From the NCBI GenBank assembly GCA_007115705.1, contig QXEO01000553.1, forward strand, positions 10,872,910 through 10,936,909: a stretch of DNA of 64,000 bases, written 5' to 3'. The notes beneath the pieces were generated by a model that did not search any database, was not told where the DNA came from, and was given only the letters and a program-made list of their open reading frames with translations. Source of the DNA: Dactylis glomerata. Its lineage: Eukaryota > Streptophyta > Magnoliopsida > Poales > Poaceae. This document shows, in pieces, positions 44,111 to 54,412 of the stretch. The position numbers and the translations under genes were made by a program. How positions within the stretch are numbered: position 1 is the stretch's first letter; every line of letters starts with the position of its first letter.

Positions 44111-46829
44111 TTCGCAATTTTCTGCGCCTAGCTCAAAGGCGTTAAAGAAAAGCACTCTTGGGAGATAACCCAATATTTTTATTTTCAGTACTTTTTCTTT
44201 TATTTGAGTCTTGGAAGTCATTACTACTGTAATGACCGCTCCTTATCTTGTTTATTTTGTTTTTGTGCCAAGAGAAGCCTCTAATTCGAGTGAGGTAAAG
44301 ATTTGGGGATGTTGCTGTCCTCAAACTGTTTTCGGTGCTGCACCGTAAAAATTCGTATAAATTCTCTGTATATCTTTTGGACCTGCGATTTCTTGTGCAT
44401 ATGCCCCAGGTTATATCCAAACTTTCGTTAGTTGAACACTTTTTGATTTGAGCAACAGAAAACCCCTCAAAAATTCGACCTTTGTCAGCTGTTCAGTTTT
44501 GACAGATTTCTGCCAATATTTGTGTTTGCCACTTTATCGCTTTCTTTTGAGTTCTTTTGATCACAGAACTTTTGGAGAAGTTGCTACAGTAGTATTGCTA
44601 TATATGTGCTGATTTTGAGTTGAAACCTGAAGCAAAAGGAGGTTGATTATATATTATGCTTGCACTAATGTTGCTAATAGAATTGTGTTTAGTTTTGTAT
44701 GAAGGAAGTTTTCAAGTGTAGGGATTGGAGAATGATGAGATGAGTTGAAGAATGGACAAAAGCTCAGGCTTGGGGATGCCCATGCATCACCCCAAGAAAT
44801 ATCCAAGAAGTACAAGAGTCAAAGCTTGGGGATGCCCCCGAAGCACCCCTTCTTCATCGGCAAAAATCAGGTCACCTTTCAAGACACTATATTTTTATTG
44901 CTTCATGCACTATGTGTTTTTCTTGGAGCGTCAGTTGTTTTAGTTTTCTTATTTAGTTTAGTTTGTTTGTTTGCTGCAATAAATGGTTGGACCCCAACAA
45001 ATTTCTTTTGGAGAAGTTGCCTTGCTTTTATTTGCCAAGAACGCTCTAGTTTTCACTCTTATAAAAAAACGAGTGTTCTTCTTTTTCTGCTACTGCTTTT
45101 TGGTTTTCGTTTTCGCCTTGATTTGTGTTCAGACCTTGTCATATCTTTTCATCAAGGTGTATTTAGGCCTCTGATCTTTATTGGTTTTCATCAAAAGAGG
45201 TGTCTTTAAAAATTTCAAATGGTGTTGGAAAAGAGAAAAAGCTTTGTGCAAAATAGTGGTACAAGAAGGAGCTTGTGTAGACTGCGGCTTAGGCTTTTTC
45301 ATGTCATGATTGATGTCTTTTTGATAGTATGCTTAGTGGTTTTGCTGTAGCATGACTTGTCTCAAATAACTAAGATTGCTTAATGAGCCTTTGAAAAAAT
45401 CATGCGTTGTTTTTATTGTATGGAAGCATTATTTTGGTTTTCTCCTTGATGCTTTATTTGGGTTGACTTGGCGCATGCTCACACATGTTAGACTCTTACA
45501 AAGTCGCCAATAGCCTCTATGATCATTTAGTTTTTGACTTTTGATGTCATATTATGCTTCTTTTAATGTCGCTTTGTCGCATTGCATGATTATGGCCATT
45601 ATTGCTCTCTTAGTTGGTCGCTCCCAGTCTTTTGCTAGCCCTCGCCTTGTACTGTGTATGAGCTCTACTCATGCATCCAACTCCTAAAAGCCAAAGTTTT
45701 CCAAAGTGTCCACCATACATACCTACTAGCAATTTGCTATTCCCAGTAAATTTGACTTGCTTTTATTTTCTCTTCAAATTAAACTCTTACCAGTGTTATG
45801 CGAAATTCGGTCAGTAAAGCTCTCACGAACCGGAAGGCACACTTTACTTTTTCCTTGTTCTTAAAAATTTGACATTGTGGTCTCTTATGTTGAGTTGTTA
45901 TGCTTGCAAGTTGTAAGTTGGAGACTAGCCCAGCCATGCAGTCATGGGCAAGCTTTCAACATTGCACTTCTTATTTGAGTTGATATCGTGATCTTTTGTT
46001 TATGGATGCCCGCGGTGTGAAATGAATTGGGAATCTTGTGGGGATCATGGAGTTTGTATATGTGTTAGGGAAACGCCGGGCTGCTAATCTAAGCCATGCA
46101 TAATTCATGGTGGAAATTTGCAGCATACCCATGGTGAACATTCGACGACGCATCTCACAATAAAAAGCTAAACAAATGGCAAATAAAAGAGATGTCGAGG
46201 TGTTCATTGTCTGCTTGTCCTGTCATTTTGGTGTGTGCTTGTTCCATGTCATCGGGCACGGAGGTACCCCATTGGCGGTTCTCAATGATATGCATATACT
46301 TACAATGACAAGAGCCTTGCTTGGGACTCTAAGTAAAGTAGCATGAGGTTTGGGTACTCGTATTCACGGGGCACGAGGTTTCAACTTATGATTTGTCAAG
46401 CATATGCATCATAATTGTTCTCGCATTAACTTTAACCATTCAAGATGCTTATGATGGGGGCAATGAGAGCTCAAAGCCGGTAAGTACCATAATTTTTGAA
46501 GGTTATAAAACTTGCAATCACTGCTTCCCTCTATGAAGGGCCTTTCTTCTACTTTTATGTTGAGTCACCACCTTCTATCTTTATGCACCATTAAGAGAGC
46601 ATAGTTGTCATTCTTAGTGTAATATGCATTGTCCCAAAGTTTTCATTGATTGATTCATATTGTTGGTTTCACTTGTTCTTAAATTATTTGTATCTAGTCG
46701 CCCTCTTAAACTTGAAGGTGTCCTATGCATTTATGTTTTGCTCTCTTTGATTGATTCAAGATTGTGTAGGTGCATGTCACCTCAAAAATTATTCTTTTGT
46801 TATCACTTACCTACTCGAGGACGAGCAGG
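44111..46829 (+). other. Noncoding 3' region of the gag-less Athila-related element
   Basis: Similar throughout to 26703-28025 and 37889-39483. It contains the unoccupied site of the young nested element: GAAGCATTATTTTGG at 45424-45438. Short open frames inside are not supported by any motif. The purine tract AGTTAAGCTTGGGGATGCT follows at 46830-46848. Confidence 0.8.
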
Positions 46830-46848
46830 AGTTAAGCTTGGGGATGCT

Positions 46849-48505
46849 TGATACGTCTCCAACGTATCTATAATTTTTGATGCTCCATGCTTGTTTTTAC
46901 ACCATTTGCCTAATGTTTCGTTACACTTCATGGTAGTTTTATGCATTTTCCGGAACTAACCTATTAACGAGTTGCCATAGTTGCAGTTCCCTGTTTTCTG
47001 CTGTTTTTGTGTTTCAGAAGTGATACACAGGAAATATTCTCAGAATTGGACGAAACAAGTTCCTGAAGTCTTATTTTACCCGAAAGCTTCCAGAGATCCG
47101 AAGGAGAGTAGGAGGGGGGCCACCAGGGCCCCACACACAGGGCTGGCGCGGCCAGGACCTGGCCCGCACCACCATTGTGTGAGGCCACCTGGCCCCTCCT
47201 CTGACATCGCCCCTTCGCCTATAAAGACCCCCCGACAGAAAAAACCTAAGGACCCGATCACTTTTCTAGAACACATCGCGATCCGCCGCCGCCGTCGACA
47301 CGAAGATCGGGAGGGTCTAGAAGCTCTTCCCGGCACCCTGCTGGAGAGGGGAATCGCCACCGGAGGTCTTCTTCATCACCATGCTTGCCTTCGGAGCGAT
47401 GAGTGAGTAGTCTACCTTGGACTATGGGTCCATAGCAGTAGCTAGATGGTTGTCTTCTCCACCATGTGCTTCATGTTTAGATCTCATGAGCTGCCCTACA
47501 TGATTGAGATCACCGTTATGTAATTCTACATGTTTGGTTTGTTGGGATCCAATGAATATTGGCGTTTATGATTGAGTTGCTGTACTGAATATTATCTTTT
47601 GTTATCTCTATGTTGTTTATGATCTTGCATGCTCTCCGTTGTTAGTAGCTATCTTGGCCGAGTAGTTGCTAGTGACTCCAAGAGGGGGTATTTATGCTCG
47701 ATAGTGGGTTCATGCCTCTATTTAACCTGGGGGAGTGACAGAAACCTCTAAGGTTGTAGATGTGCTGTTGCTACTAGGGAGAAAACAACATTCATATGCT
47801 CAAGGGCATATGCTTTGTTTACATTACACACTTTGCTTAATGCAATTATCTGTTGTTCACAACTTAATACTTGTGGAGTTCTCGGATTGATTCGCCACAA
47901 CTGGATTATTAGTCATAGATGCAGTTGGATGGCGGTCTATGTATTTTGTTGTAATGCCCAGAGTAAATCTCATAGTGATCTTCTTGACATATCATGTTTA
48001 TCTTTATTCTATCAATTGCCCAACTGTAATTTGTTTACCCAGCATGTGTTATTTATCTTATGGAGAGACACCACTAGTGAACTGTGGACCCCGGTCCTAT
48101 TTCCATCATATTGCTATCACCTGGTTACTTTACTCGCACTGTTTACTTTATTCGCATACTCTATTGTCTTCCACCCGATACGCTCATAACCTTTGTTTCA
48201 AGCAAACCGGTGAGATTGACAACCTCATCGCAAGTTGGGAACGAAGTACTTGGTTGCGTTGTGTGCAGGTTCCGCGTTGCAGCTAGCAAGCAAAGCTTGG
48301 ATGAGGCGCCATATATAAATTGTCCGAAGCTGTCGCAAGCTAGCAAGCATCACCTTCAGTTGTTTGTCTCTCCTCTCCAAGATCGACATACCTTGGTTTC
48401 TTAACTGAGGGAAAACTAGCTGCTATACTCATCACACCTTCCTCTTGGGGTTCCCAACGGGCTGGTTATTCACCACGCACAAGGACCGCCAGCTACACGC
48501 CAGCA
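46849..48505 (+). repeat. 3' LTR of the gag-less Athila-related element
   Basis: It is equal in length to the 5' LTR and ends CTACACGCCAGCA before AGCTG. The TATA box TATAAAG is near 47219. Confidence 0.95.
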
Positions 48506-48510
48506 AGCTG

Positions 48511-49166
48511 CAGATAATATCATATTCATATATGGTTCAGATAATATTATGTTCTTGAGAATTTATCTTCAGACTTCTAACTGCAATTTTGTGGGCATGT
48601 AATTCCAGTGTTTCCTTCAGTTATACATAATATTATAGTTACACATAATATCGTAGTTGCAGATATTTTGCTTGTTATAGTAGTCATGCATATTTTCCTT
48701 CAGTTATTTGCTTGTTGTAGTAATTGATGCATATGAATTACTTGATGGAGACTTTGTATGATCTTTGTCCGCTGCTATTACTACTCGTGTGTAGGTTGCT
48801 TATGAATTACTTGCTTCACTGAGTACTATCTTGCTACTTAGTACTATCTTTCATGTGTATTTGCGTATAAATTACTTGCTTCACTGAGTAATATCTTGCG
48901 TTTCTTAGTACTATCTTGTGTTACGTAGGGGTAGGTGAAAGCTGCAATTTCCCCTTCGATTCTTCAGTTTATTGTTTAGTATAGTAATTGATGCACATGA
49001 CTAACATGCTGCAAGTAATTGATGCACATGACTAACCGGCTACACACTTAGTATTTTCTTGCTGCACTTAGTTCTTTCATGTGTACTTGTGTATGAGTTA
49101 CTTGCTGCACTGAGTCCTATCTTCTGTTACGTAATGGTGTGAGCATTTTCATTTCTTTTTCTATAG
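48511..49166 (+). other. Remainder of GRF-gene intron 2
   Basis: AT-rich sequence with short diverged repeats such as TTACTTGCTTCACTGAGTA and ATTGATGCACATGACTAAC (two direct copies, about 48987 and 49020). It ends in TTTCTTTTTCTATAG, a good polypyrimidine tract and acceptor. With 41552-41671 it makes an intron of about 776 bases when the insertion is removed. Confidence 0.7.
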
Positions 49167-49601
49167 GAAGAGAACAATTGTGGGTTTGTTACTTGGGTAG
49201 ATCAAGAGTGGCCAGACACACTAAAGAATGCACTATCACGACTATGTGGATTGTACCATTCTAGCAATACTACAAGAAGTGCTGACAAAATTAAGCAAGC
49301 TGAGCTAGAGAAGAAGAATTCCGCTCTATTCACTGACAAGGCTATGCTGATGGAAGAAGCTGTTCAGCTGAAGGATAATTTGGAAATGCTGAAGAAAACT
49401 GTGGAGGAATTGGAGAGAAAAAGGAAGTTGCAACAGCTGCTAACGAGCGCACATGATTGTGTAAGGATGTTGAACAGGGCGGGATGGGACGCCCAAACCG
49501 AGAAGGTGAACAGGATCAAGGCAATCATTGATGAGCCATTGTTCGATGAACTGGTAAATGATGATGCGTTAGATGATGACTTAGATGTTGACACGAACTG
49601 A
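49167..49601 (+). pseudogene. Exon 3 of the GRF-type gene
   Basis: It has 144 codons and a stop, open throughout. EENNCGFVTWVDQEWPDTL completes the GRF finger. A coiled coil rich in Glu, Lys and Leu follows (about codons 35-85), then a conserved-looking AGWDAQTEKVNRIK segment and an acidic tail ending DDDLDVDTN. This exon alone looks functional; the damage is in exons 1 and 2. Confidence 0.85.
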
Positions 49602-50189
49602 TCATTAGTAGAGGTATCACAAGATTAGCGTAGTTAAGAACTAGTTGTTATCTGCTATTTGCTCGATGCAATTAGCACGAACCTATTGTTAATGTTACCT
49701 ACCGTAACCAATGAGTCGCAGTGTTGAAATGAAAGTGCTATGTGCCATTTATTCATTTGTTACCCATGGAAGGGAACTCCTCCATCTATGGCTACTGAAC
49801 TAGTCGCAAGAGTAGAGTCAGCGATGATGATGCAAATGAGATACACTCTTGAGCACGCCTAGTGAACTAGTTAGACTGCGGAGTGTCTCGTCAATTTACT
49901 TGCCCTGTCAAATCCCGCTCGCCCTGTCAAATCCCAGTGCCCTGTCAAATGTCATCCCGCTACTACAGACAACTTGCTACGATGCGTCTGTTGCTTGGGT
50001 ATTTACCACAGGCCTCCCATGGCTCACTGGCCACGAATCCTAACCCTGATGACATGTGGCCCCACGTAGGACGGGAACACTATTGACAAGTGGGGCCCCA
50101 GACACGTCGGACCAAACCTTACCAGACAAGTGGGGCCCCACACGCTTCAGAACTTAAACCTGAACGAGGTTGTCTCACTCCTTTGTCTC
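49602..50189 (+). other. 3' flank of the GRF-type gene
   Basis: The probable 3' untranslated region runs to about 49760; there is no clear AATAAA. At 49898-49950 the phrase CCCTGTCAAAT is repeated three times in tandem with small differences. ACAAGTGGGGCCCCA occurs twice (about 50088 and 50127), a GC-rich element often seen upstream of grass genes. No coding frame is supported. Confidence 0.5.
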
Positions 50190-50225
50190 ATGGAGCAGGG
50201 GACCTCCATGAGAAGCAGTTCAATG
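50190..50225 (+). pseudogene. Possible first exon of a second gene, rest missing
   Basis: ATG with 12 open codons (MEQGTSMRSSSM) ends in ATG|GTAAGA, a good donor in phase 0. Its small size, Ser-rich content and phase match exon 1 of the GRF-type gene 0.6 kb upstream, so it could be the start of a related gene copy. The sequence after 50246 is LTR-derived and no further exon follows, so this is a weak call. Confidence 0.25.
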
Positions 50226-50245
50226 GTAAGATTTTGTTCTATATT

Positions 50246-50451
50246 TGTCGCGGGTGCGTTCGCGGACACCGGGGGTAACACCCCCTAGATTGTTTCGTAA
50301 GTGCGCGGGAAAGACGTCCTTGTCCCTCTCATAGAGCAAACACAAGAATACACGGCGATTTACCCTGGTTCAGGCCACGAGAGGGGATCTCACGGAAAAC
50401 ACGAGTGTTCCAGCATGTCTGAGCTTATTGATGAAGATGTCATCGATGGGT
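50246..50451 (-). repeat. Truncated LTR end, related in layout to the Tat-like LTR
   Basis: It begins TGTCGCGGGTGCG in plus reading and carries TTTACCCTGGTTCAGGCC, comparable to CCTTACCCAGGTTCAGGGCCC in the LTRs at 60282 and 63585. Only about 205 bases remain before the Tekay-like LTR starts, so it is a remnant cut by that insertion or by a later deletion. Confidence 0.45.
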
Positions 50452-53400
50452 TGCGGTGACCCAGCATACCACTGCATGTGTAGTATTACAATTAAACACC
50501 ATATTAGTAGTATTACATCCCTCAGAGTGGTACAACAGAAACAACACAGGTCCAAGACATGACTGTATAATTAGAATTTTCATCATATAGAAGATCTTCA
50601 GAACCTCCTCAATAGTTAGTGGTTTAGTCCTAGTGATTACAATTGAGAAAGAATACAACTGAAAGACTAAACTAAAGCTACAACTAATGTAGTTGGCTTA
50701 CTACTCAAACTATAGAATTATCCTATCTACTTAGGTTCTAGGATTAGGGATTTGGTTCCCTTCTATTGCTATTCTAGTTTTCCACCGAGCTGGATATAGT
50801 TGTTGACTCCACTAACAGCTTCCACCTTTGTTCAAGACTTCTTCTTCAGCTTCAATTCATTGGGATTGTCTCCTCATGATGCCTCCAATCTAAGCAAGGG
50901 TTAAGAGGGAGTGGGGTGAGTAACGAGCGTTACCCAGCAAGTTCATATAAGGAATAAGGTGTTCTTATGCACTATCTACAGCCGTAGACCCAAGAGTCGT
51001 TCAGCAATGCAAGTTTCAAGAGGTATTTTCTTCAAGAGGTTGCTTTTATTCTGAAGAACTATGTCCATCAGCCTTCAAAGGTTTACTAGAACTTCGTGGA
51101 GTTCCTTTCCTACCGCGTTCGCAGTTCCTTCTCGGAACAAGGAGTGACAAGCCACAATTTGATAACTCTGCAGAGGTGCATTGCTTTACCCATGAGAGAC
51201 CTTAGCCTTGTTGCACAACCAAGTGGCCTACCTATCCATACTTCACTTGTGTGGGGCCCAGTCTAAGATCCAAGCCAATCATTGCCCTTCTCTGTGACCC
51301 CGCATGCCCACCCTTTTGCTTCGCTCAGGCAATGGGAAAGCCCATCGATTTACGGCGTAGCCAACACGCGAGCCCCAATTTACATGCCCGAGATACCCAC
51401 AATCCATCATAGACACCAGGTATCGGGGAAACTGAGGGGTCCCACCCTTGTCGTCAGGCAACTCTTTATGATATACATCCTGACTCTTCGGTATATTACT
51501 CTGTTGACATGTGAAAGGAAGAAGATCCAGCTGACTTCCCCAGAGCCATTATTGATCTCATGGTTAACGTGGATTCTATGGTGCAAGAATCACTAGCAAA
51601 ATTTGCTATTAATCCTAGGGTTTACTTTCCCTTGCAAATGTAACCTCCACCACAATAATCATACTGTGGTTCCATTTGCCAGCCATCCTAGGTTATCACC
51701 ACTCGGGTCGATAACCAGCTAATCATATTAATTATGAAAAGAGAACCTTTTGCTTTTAGATGTAGTAGTAATACCATAGGTATATATTTGCAAGTAATTT
51801 GATAAAGATAATCAGGAGGCATGAGCAAGAGTGAACTTGCCCATTTGACTGCAAGATTATGCAAGTCAAGGTCTTCGATACGTAAGAAATCCAAATTCTG
51901 AAATAGCACCATCATCTAGTAAAGATGATGTTAAAAGAGCTGCAACATGATATGCATCATATATGCTATGCATTGCTCTCAGCGTAACCTAACCCTGATG
52001 GTTTGTTACTATTGAGTTGTGGTGACTTTCTTGTGATGAGTTGCACTTTTAGATTCACTCCACAACAAGGTTGTTAAGGATGTTAGGTTAGTCGACTATT
52101 CTTTATTAACAATATAATAAAGTTTAAAACAAGAGTTATTGCAAAAGACTGGTATAACAATAGATGAAGAGTTGAAAGTAACACTTTTAAGTGGTATTTT
52201 ATTATTAGCAGTCAAGTAGTTGGTTATGGACAAGCAAAGTTGAGGTAATTCATATTTTATAAGAATATCTAGTTAGTTGTAGGGTTGACAACAATCTTAA
52301 TCACACAAATAGAATTATTTATGTTCAAACTTAATGAAATGGTTTGATAATTGCTTTCAAGAAATTTTGAAAGAATAACATATTTCTTAGTGAATAGAAG
52401 TGCTATACATAAGGTTTACTGTTCTAGGGTTTAGCATAATTCACCATTAGTCAAGGAGTAGTTATTAGGTGGAACATTTCAAAGGAACAAATTAAAATTC
52501 ATCTAGCACTTATACAGTATTAGGTGAGCATGATTATTCAAAGTTATTTACATTGTTGTTACCACATATGTTGGTTTCTATAGTTGACAATATTCCTAAC
52601 ATGCAAAGATAATTATTTACATCGAGGCATATGAATTGGTGTGATGCTTTTTTGGTGTGTCCCTTTAAAAGAATAAATTTTAAAGAACATGTTCTTTAAT
52701 GGACATTTGGTACACAACTTCATTTAGTGATCCTTTCTTTCTAGGAGCATTTGAGTAAATAAGAAAACATAATTCTCTTTATTATTAGTTGCTAGGGTTT
52801 GAATTCAATTTTAGGTGGTTCAAATTAATTCAAGAGTTTTAAATTTAACTTTAAATGAAACAAGTGATGCATAATAATTTTGGAATTATAAAATAATTCT
52901 AATACACAAGTTTTATGGTTTTCTTTAATTTTTAGTATTTAAAAATAATTAAGGAAAATGGTTTTAGGGTTTTAAAATCCTAATAGTAAAGTTTAGCATT
53001 TATATTTTTGGAATAATAACGTATTAAATGAAACAACATTCTTTAAGTTGTCACAATTTTATTTGGTATTTGTAAATTTGGTTTGAATTATTATAGTTGG
53101 TTTTGAATTCGAGATTCAAATACTACTTAGACAACCTTTCAAATATAGTTCAAAATTATTTTAAATAAGCATTCAAGATTATAACTCAAACATATAGATA
53201 ATGTTTTTAGGATCATTTTGATATATCATTTGTATTTTTCTGATTTAAAATGAATTAGATATGAATTTCCTAAGTATTTACTATTTTTAGGAATTTGTAA
53301 TTAACAGAGAATACTTTTTGTACCCGCAGGTAACCTAGCCAGAGACACTGACTAGTGGGCCTAGGGCCAACTCGTCTGCCACATCGGTGTTTGACTTAGT

Positions 53401-54412
53401 CAAACAGTTGACTACTTACTGCCTTACCGGAACTCAACGCCGGCAAGTTGGTCGACGGCGGCGACGATGTTCAAGGCTACCGCGGACACGCGAGTAGGTT
53501 AGCTCGAACCGGGAGTCCACGAGGGACACTCTAGTGGCGGCGCCCCCTCGGAAAGGTCACCGGAGTTGCTCCTGTGAGCACAAACGGCAGCGAAGGACGG
53601 TGGTCGACTACTTAAATGCGCTACAGGTGCCTAGAGGACAAAATAAAGGGTGCTAATGATGCAAAACCTTACCCTGAATCTTCCTAGAGGGTTGGACGTG
53701 ATGATTGGGGACAGAGATGAGCGCACGATCGCGGATTTTGGTGATGACTGGACGAAGGGAATGATGAAATTCCAGCTACTGAAGCCTCCTCTTCTCGATT
53801 CCTTTATCCCTGATAATCAAATCGGAATGGCCCTCCTCCCCAGCAACTCCACGGAGCTTGGCGTGGACCATAGCGACGATTCACCGGAGAACTGCTAGCG
53901 GCCATTTCGGTAGTTTGCGAGAGCTAGAGAGGACTAGGGAGAACGAGAGGTGGCATAAAAGTAATAGGGTTTCCTTTAGGTGCTCCAGGAAGCTTTATAT
54001 CTCGAGGCGAGGTTTGCATTGGTATTTCACCGCCAGCGACGGCCCAGATGTGGCGACAGAGTGTGTACGTGTTGTGGCACGAATCACTTCAAATTGACTG
54101 GCACAGACGCGGATGGTCTTCTATTGAACTCTGAGAAGTTGCGGGCGTCCGGGGTCAACCTTATCGGTAGCGTCGCGGTGGAGCTCGCCGGTGTCGTGGC
54201 GTCCATGTGAGAGAGAGGAGGACGACGATGTTCTTCTCCTCTGCTATGATATAACGAAGCAGTAAGCTGGACCAGGCTGATGCTGTGTTGGCTTAGTGGG
54301 CCGGCTTGGTCCGCTGTAGGTTTCCCCATTTTTTTATCTTGGATTCTTTTCTTTTTCTGCTTTCTGATTTGAAGTTTGTATTTGAATTTTAGTTCTATTT
54401 TTGGAGGAACTT
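50452..54412 (-). repeat. 3' LTR (lacking its first part) of the minus-strand Tekay-like element
   Basis: Minus orientation is shown by CTCTGCAGAGGTGCATTGC followed by TTTACCC (51168-51192), the reverse of the conserved LTR block. A GC-rich zone lies at 53390-54310 with GATATAAAGC on the minus strand near 53995-54004 as a likely TATA box, and an ATG-started frame (MAASSSPVNRRYG) after it. 51950-53330 is AT-rich with no gene. Confidence 0.7.

Larger units (their letters stand above)
41672..48505 (+). mobile_element. Athila-related non-autonomous element in which an unrelated reading frame replaces gag
   Basis: LTRs of exactly 1657 bp (41672-43328, 46849-48505) are flanked by AGTTG (41667-41671) and AGCTG (48506-48510), a target duplication with one change. 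LTRs, primer site, leader and the long 3' noncoding region are clearly related to the element at 22717-41229, but gag-protease is missing; a 197-codon frame stands in its place. LTR differences by eye are about 40-45 (2.5-2.7%), so it is probably somewhat older than its neighbour. It lies in intron 2 of the GRF-type gene and depends on other elements for every enzyme and for capsid. Confidence 0.93.
22694..49601 (+). pseudogene. GRF-type zinc-finger gene broken by two retrotransposons
   Basis: Three exons can be read. Exon 1 is 22694-22716 plus 41235-41259 (16 codons after removing the insertion and one duplication copy), ending GGG|GTAAGC. Exon 2 is 41381-41551 after GTTTAG and ends AAT|GTGAGT. 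Exon 3 is 49167-49601 after CTATAG. All junctions fall between codons, and the total is about 217 codons. Exon 2 has the half-finger KCVVFEGTDTG then KFYNC; exon 3 continues NNCGFVTWVD, a typical GRF-type zinc finger, then a coiled coil and an acidic tail. GRF fingers bind nucleic acid in other proteins; the role of this plant family is not known to me. The frame has TAG at codon 4 and TGA (probably from CGA) at 41522-41524. One retrotransposon sits in exon 1, another in intron 2. Confidence 0.82.

Noticed and set aside
49898..49950. Tandem CCCTGTCAAAT units considered as a CRISPR-like or satellite array
   Set aside because: Only three imperfect adjacent units without regular spacers, in a eukaryotic genome; a simple local duplication.
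53650..54210. Plus-strand frames of 76-82 codons near the minus-strand LTR promoter
   Set aside because: They lie in the GC-rich zone of a minus-strand LTR, are short, and have no motif.
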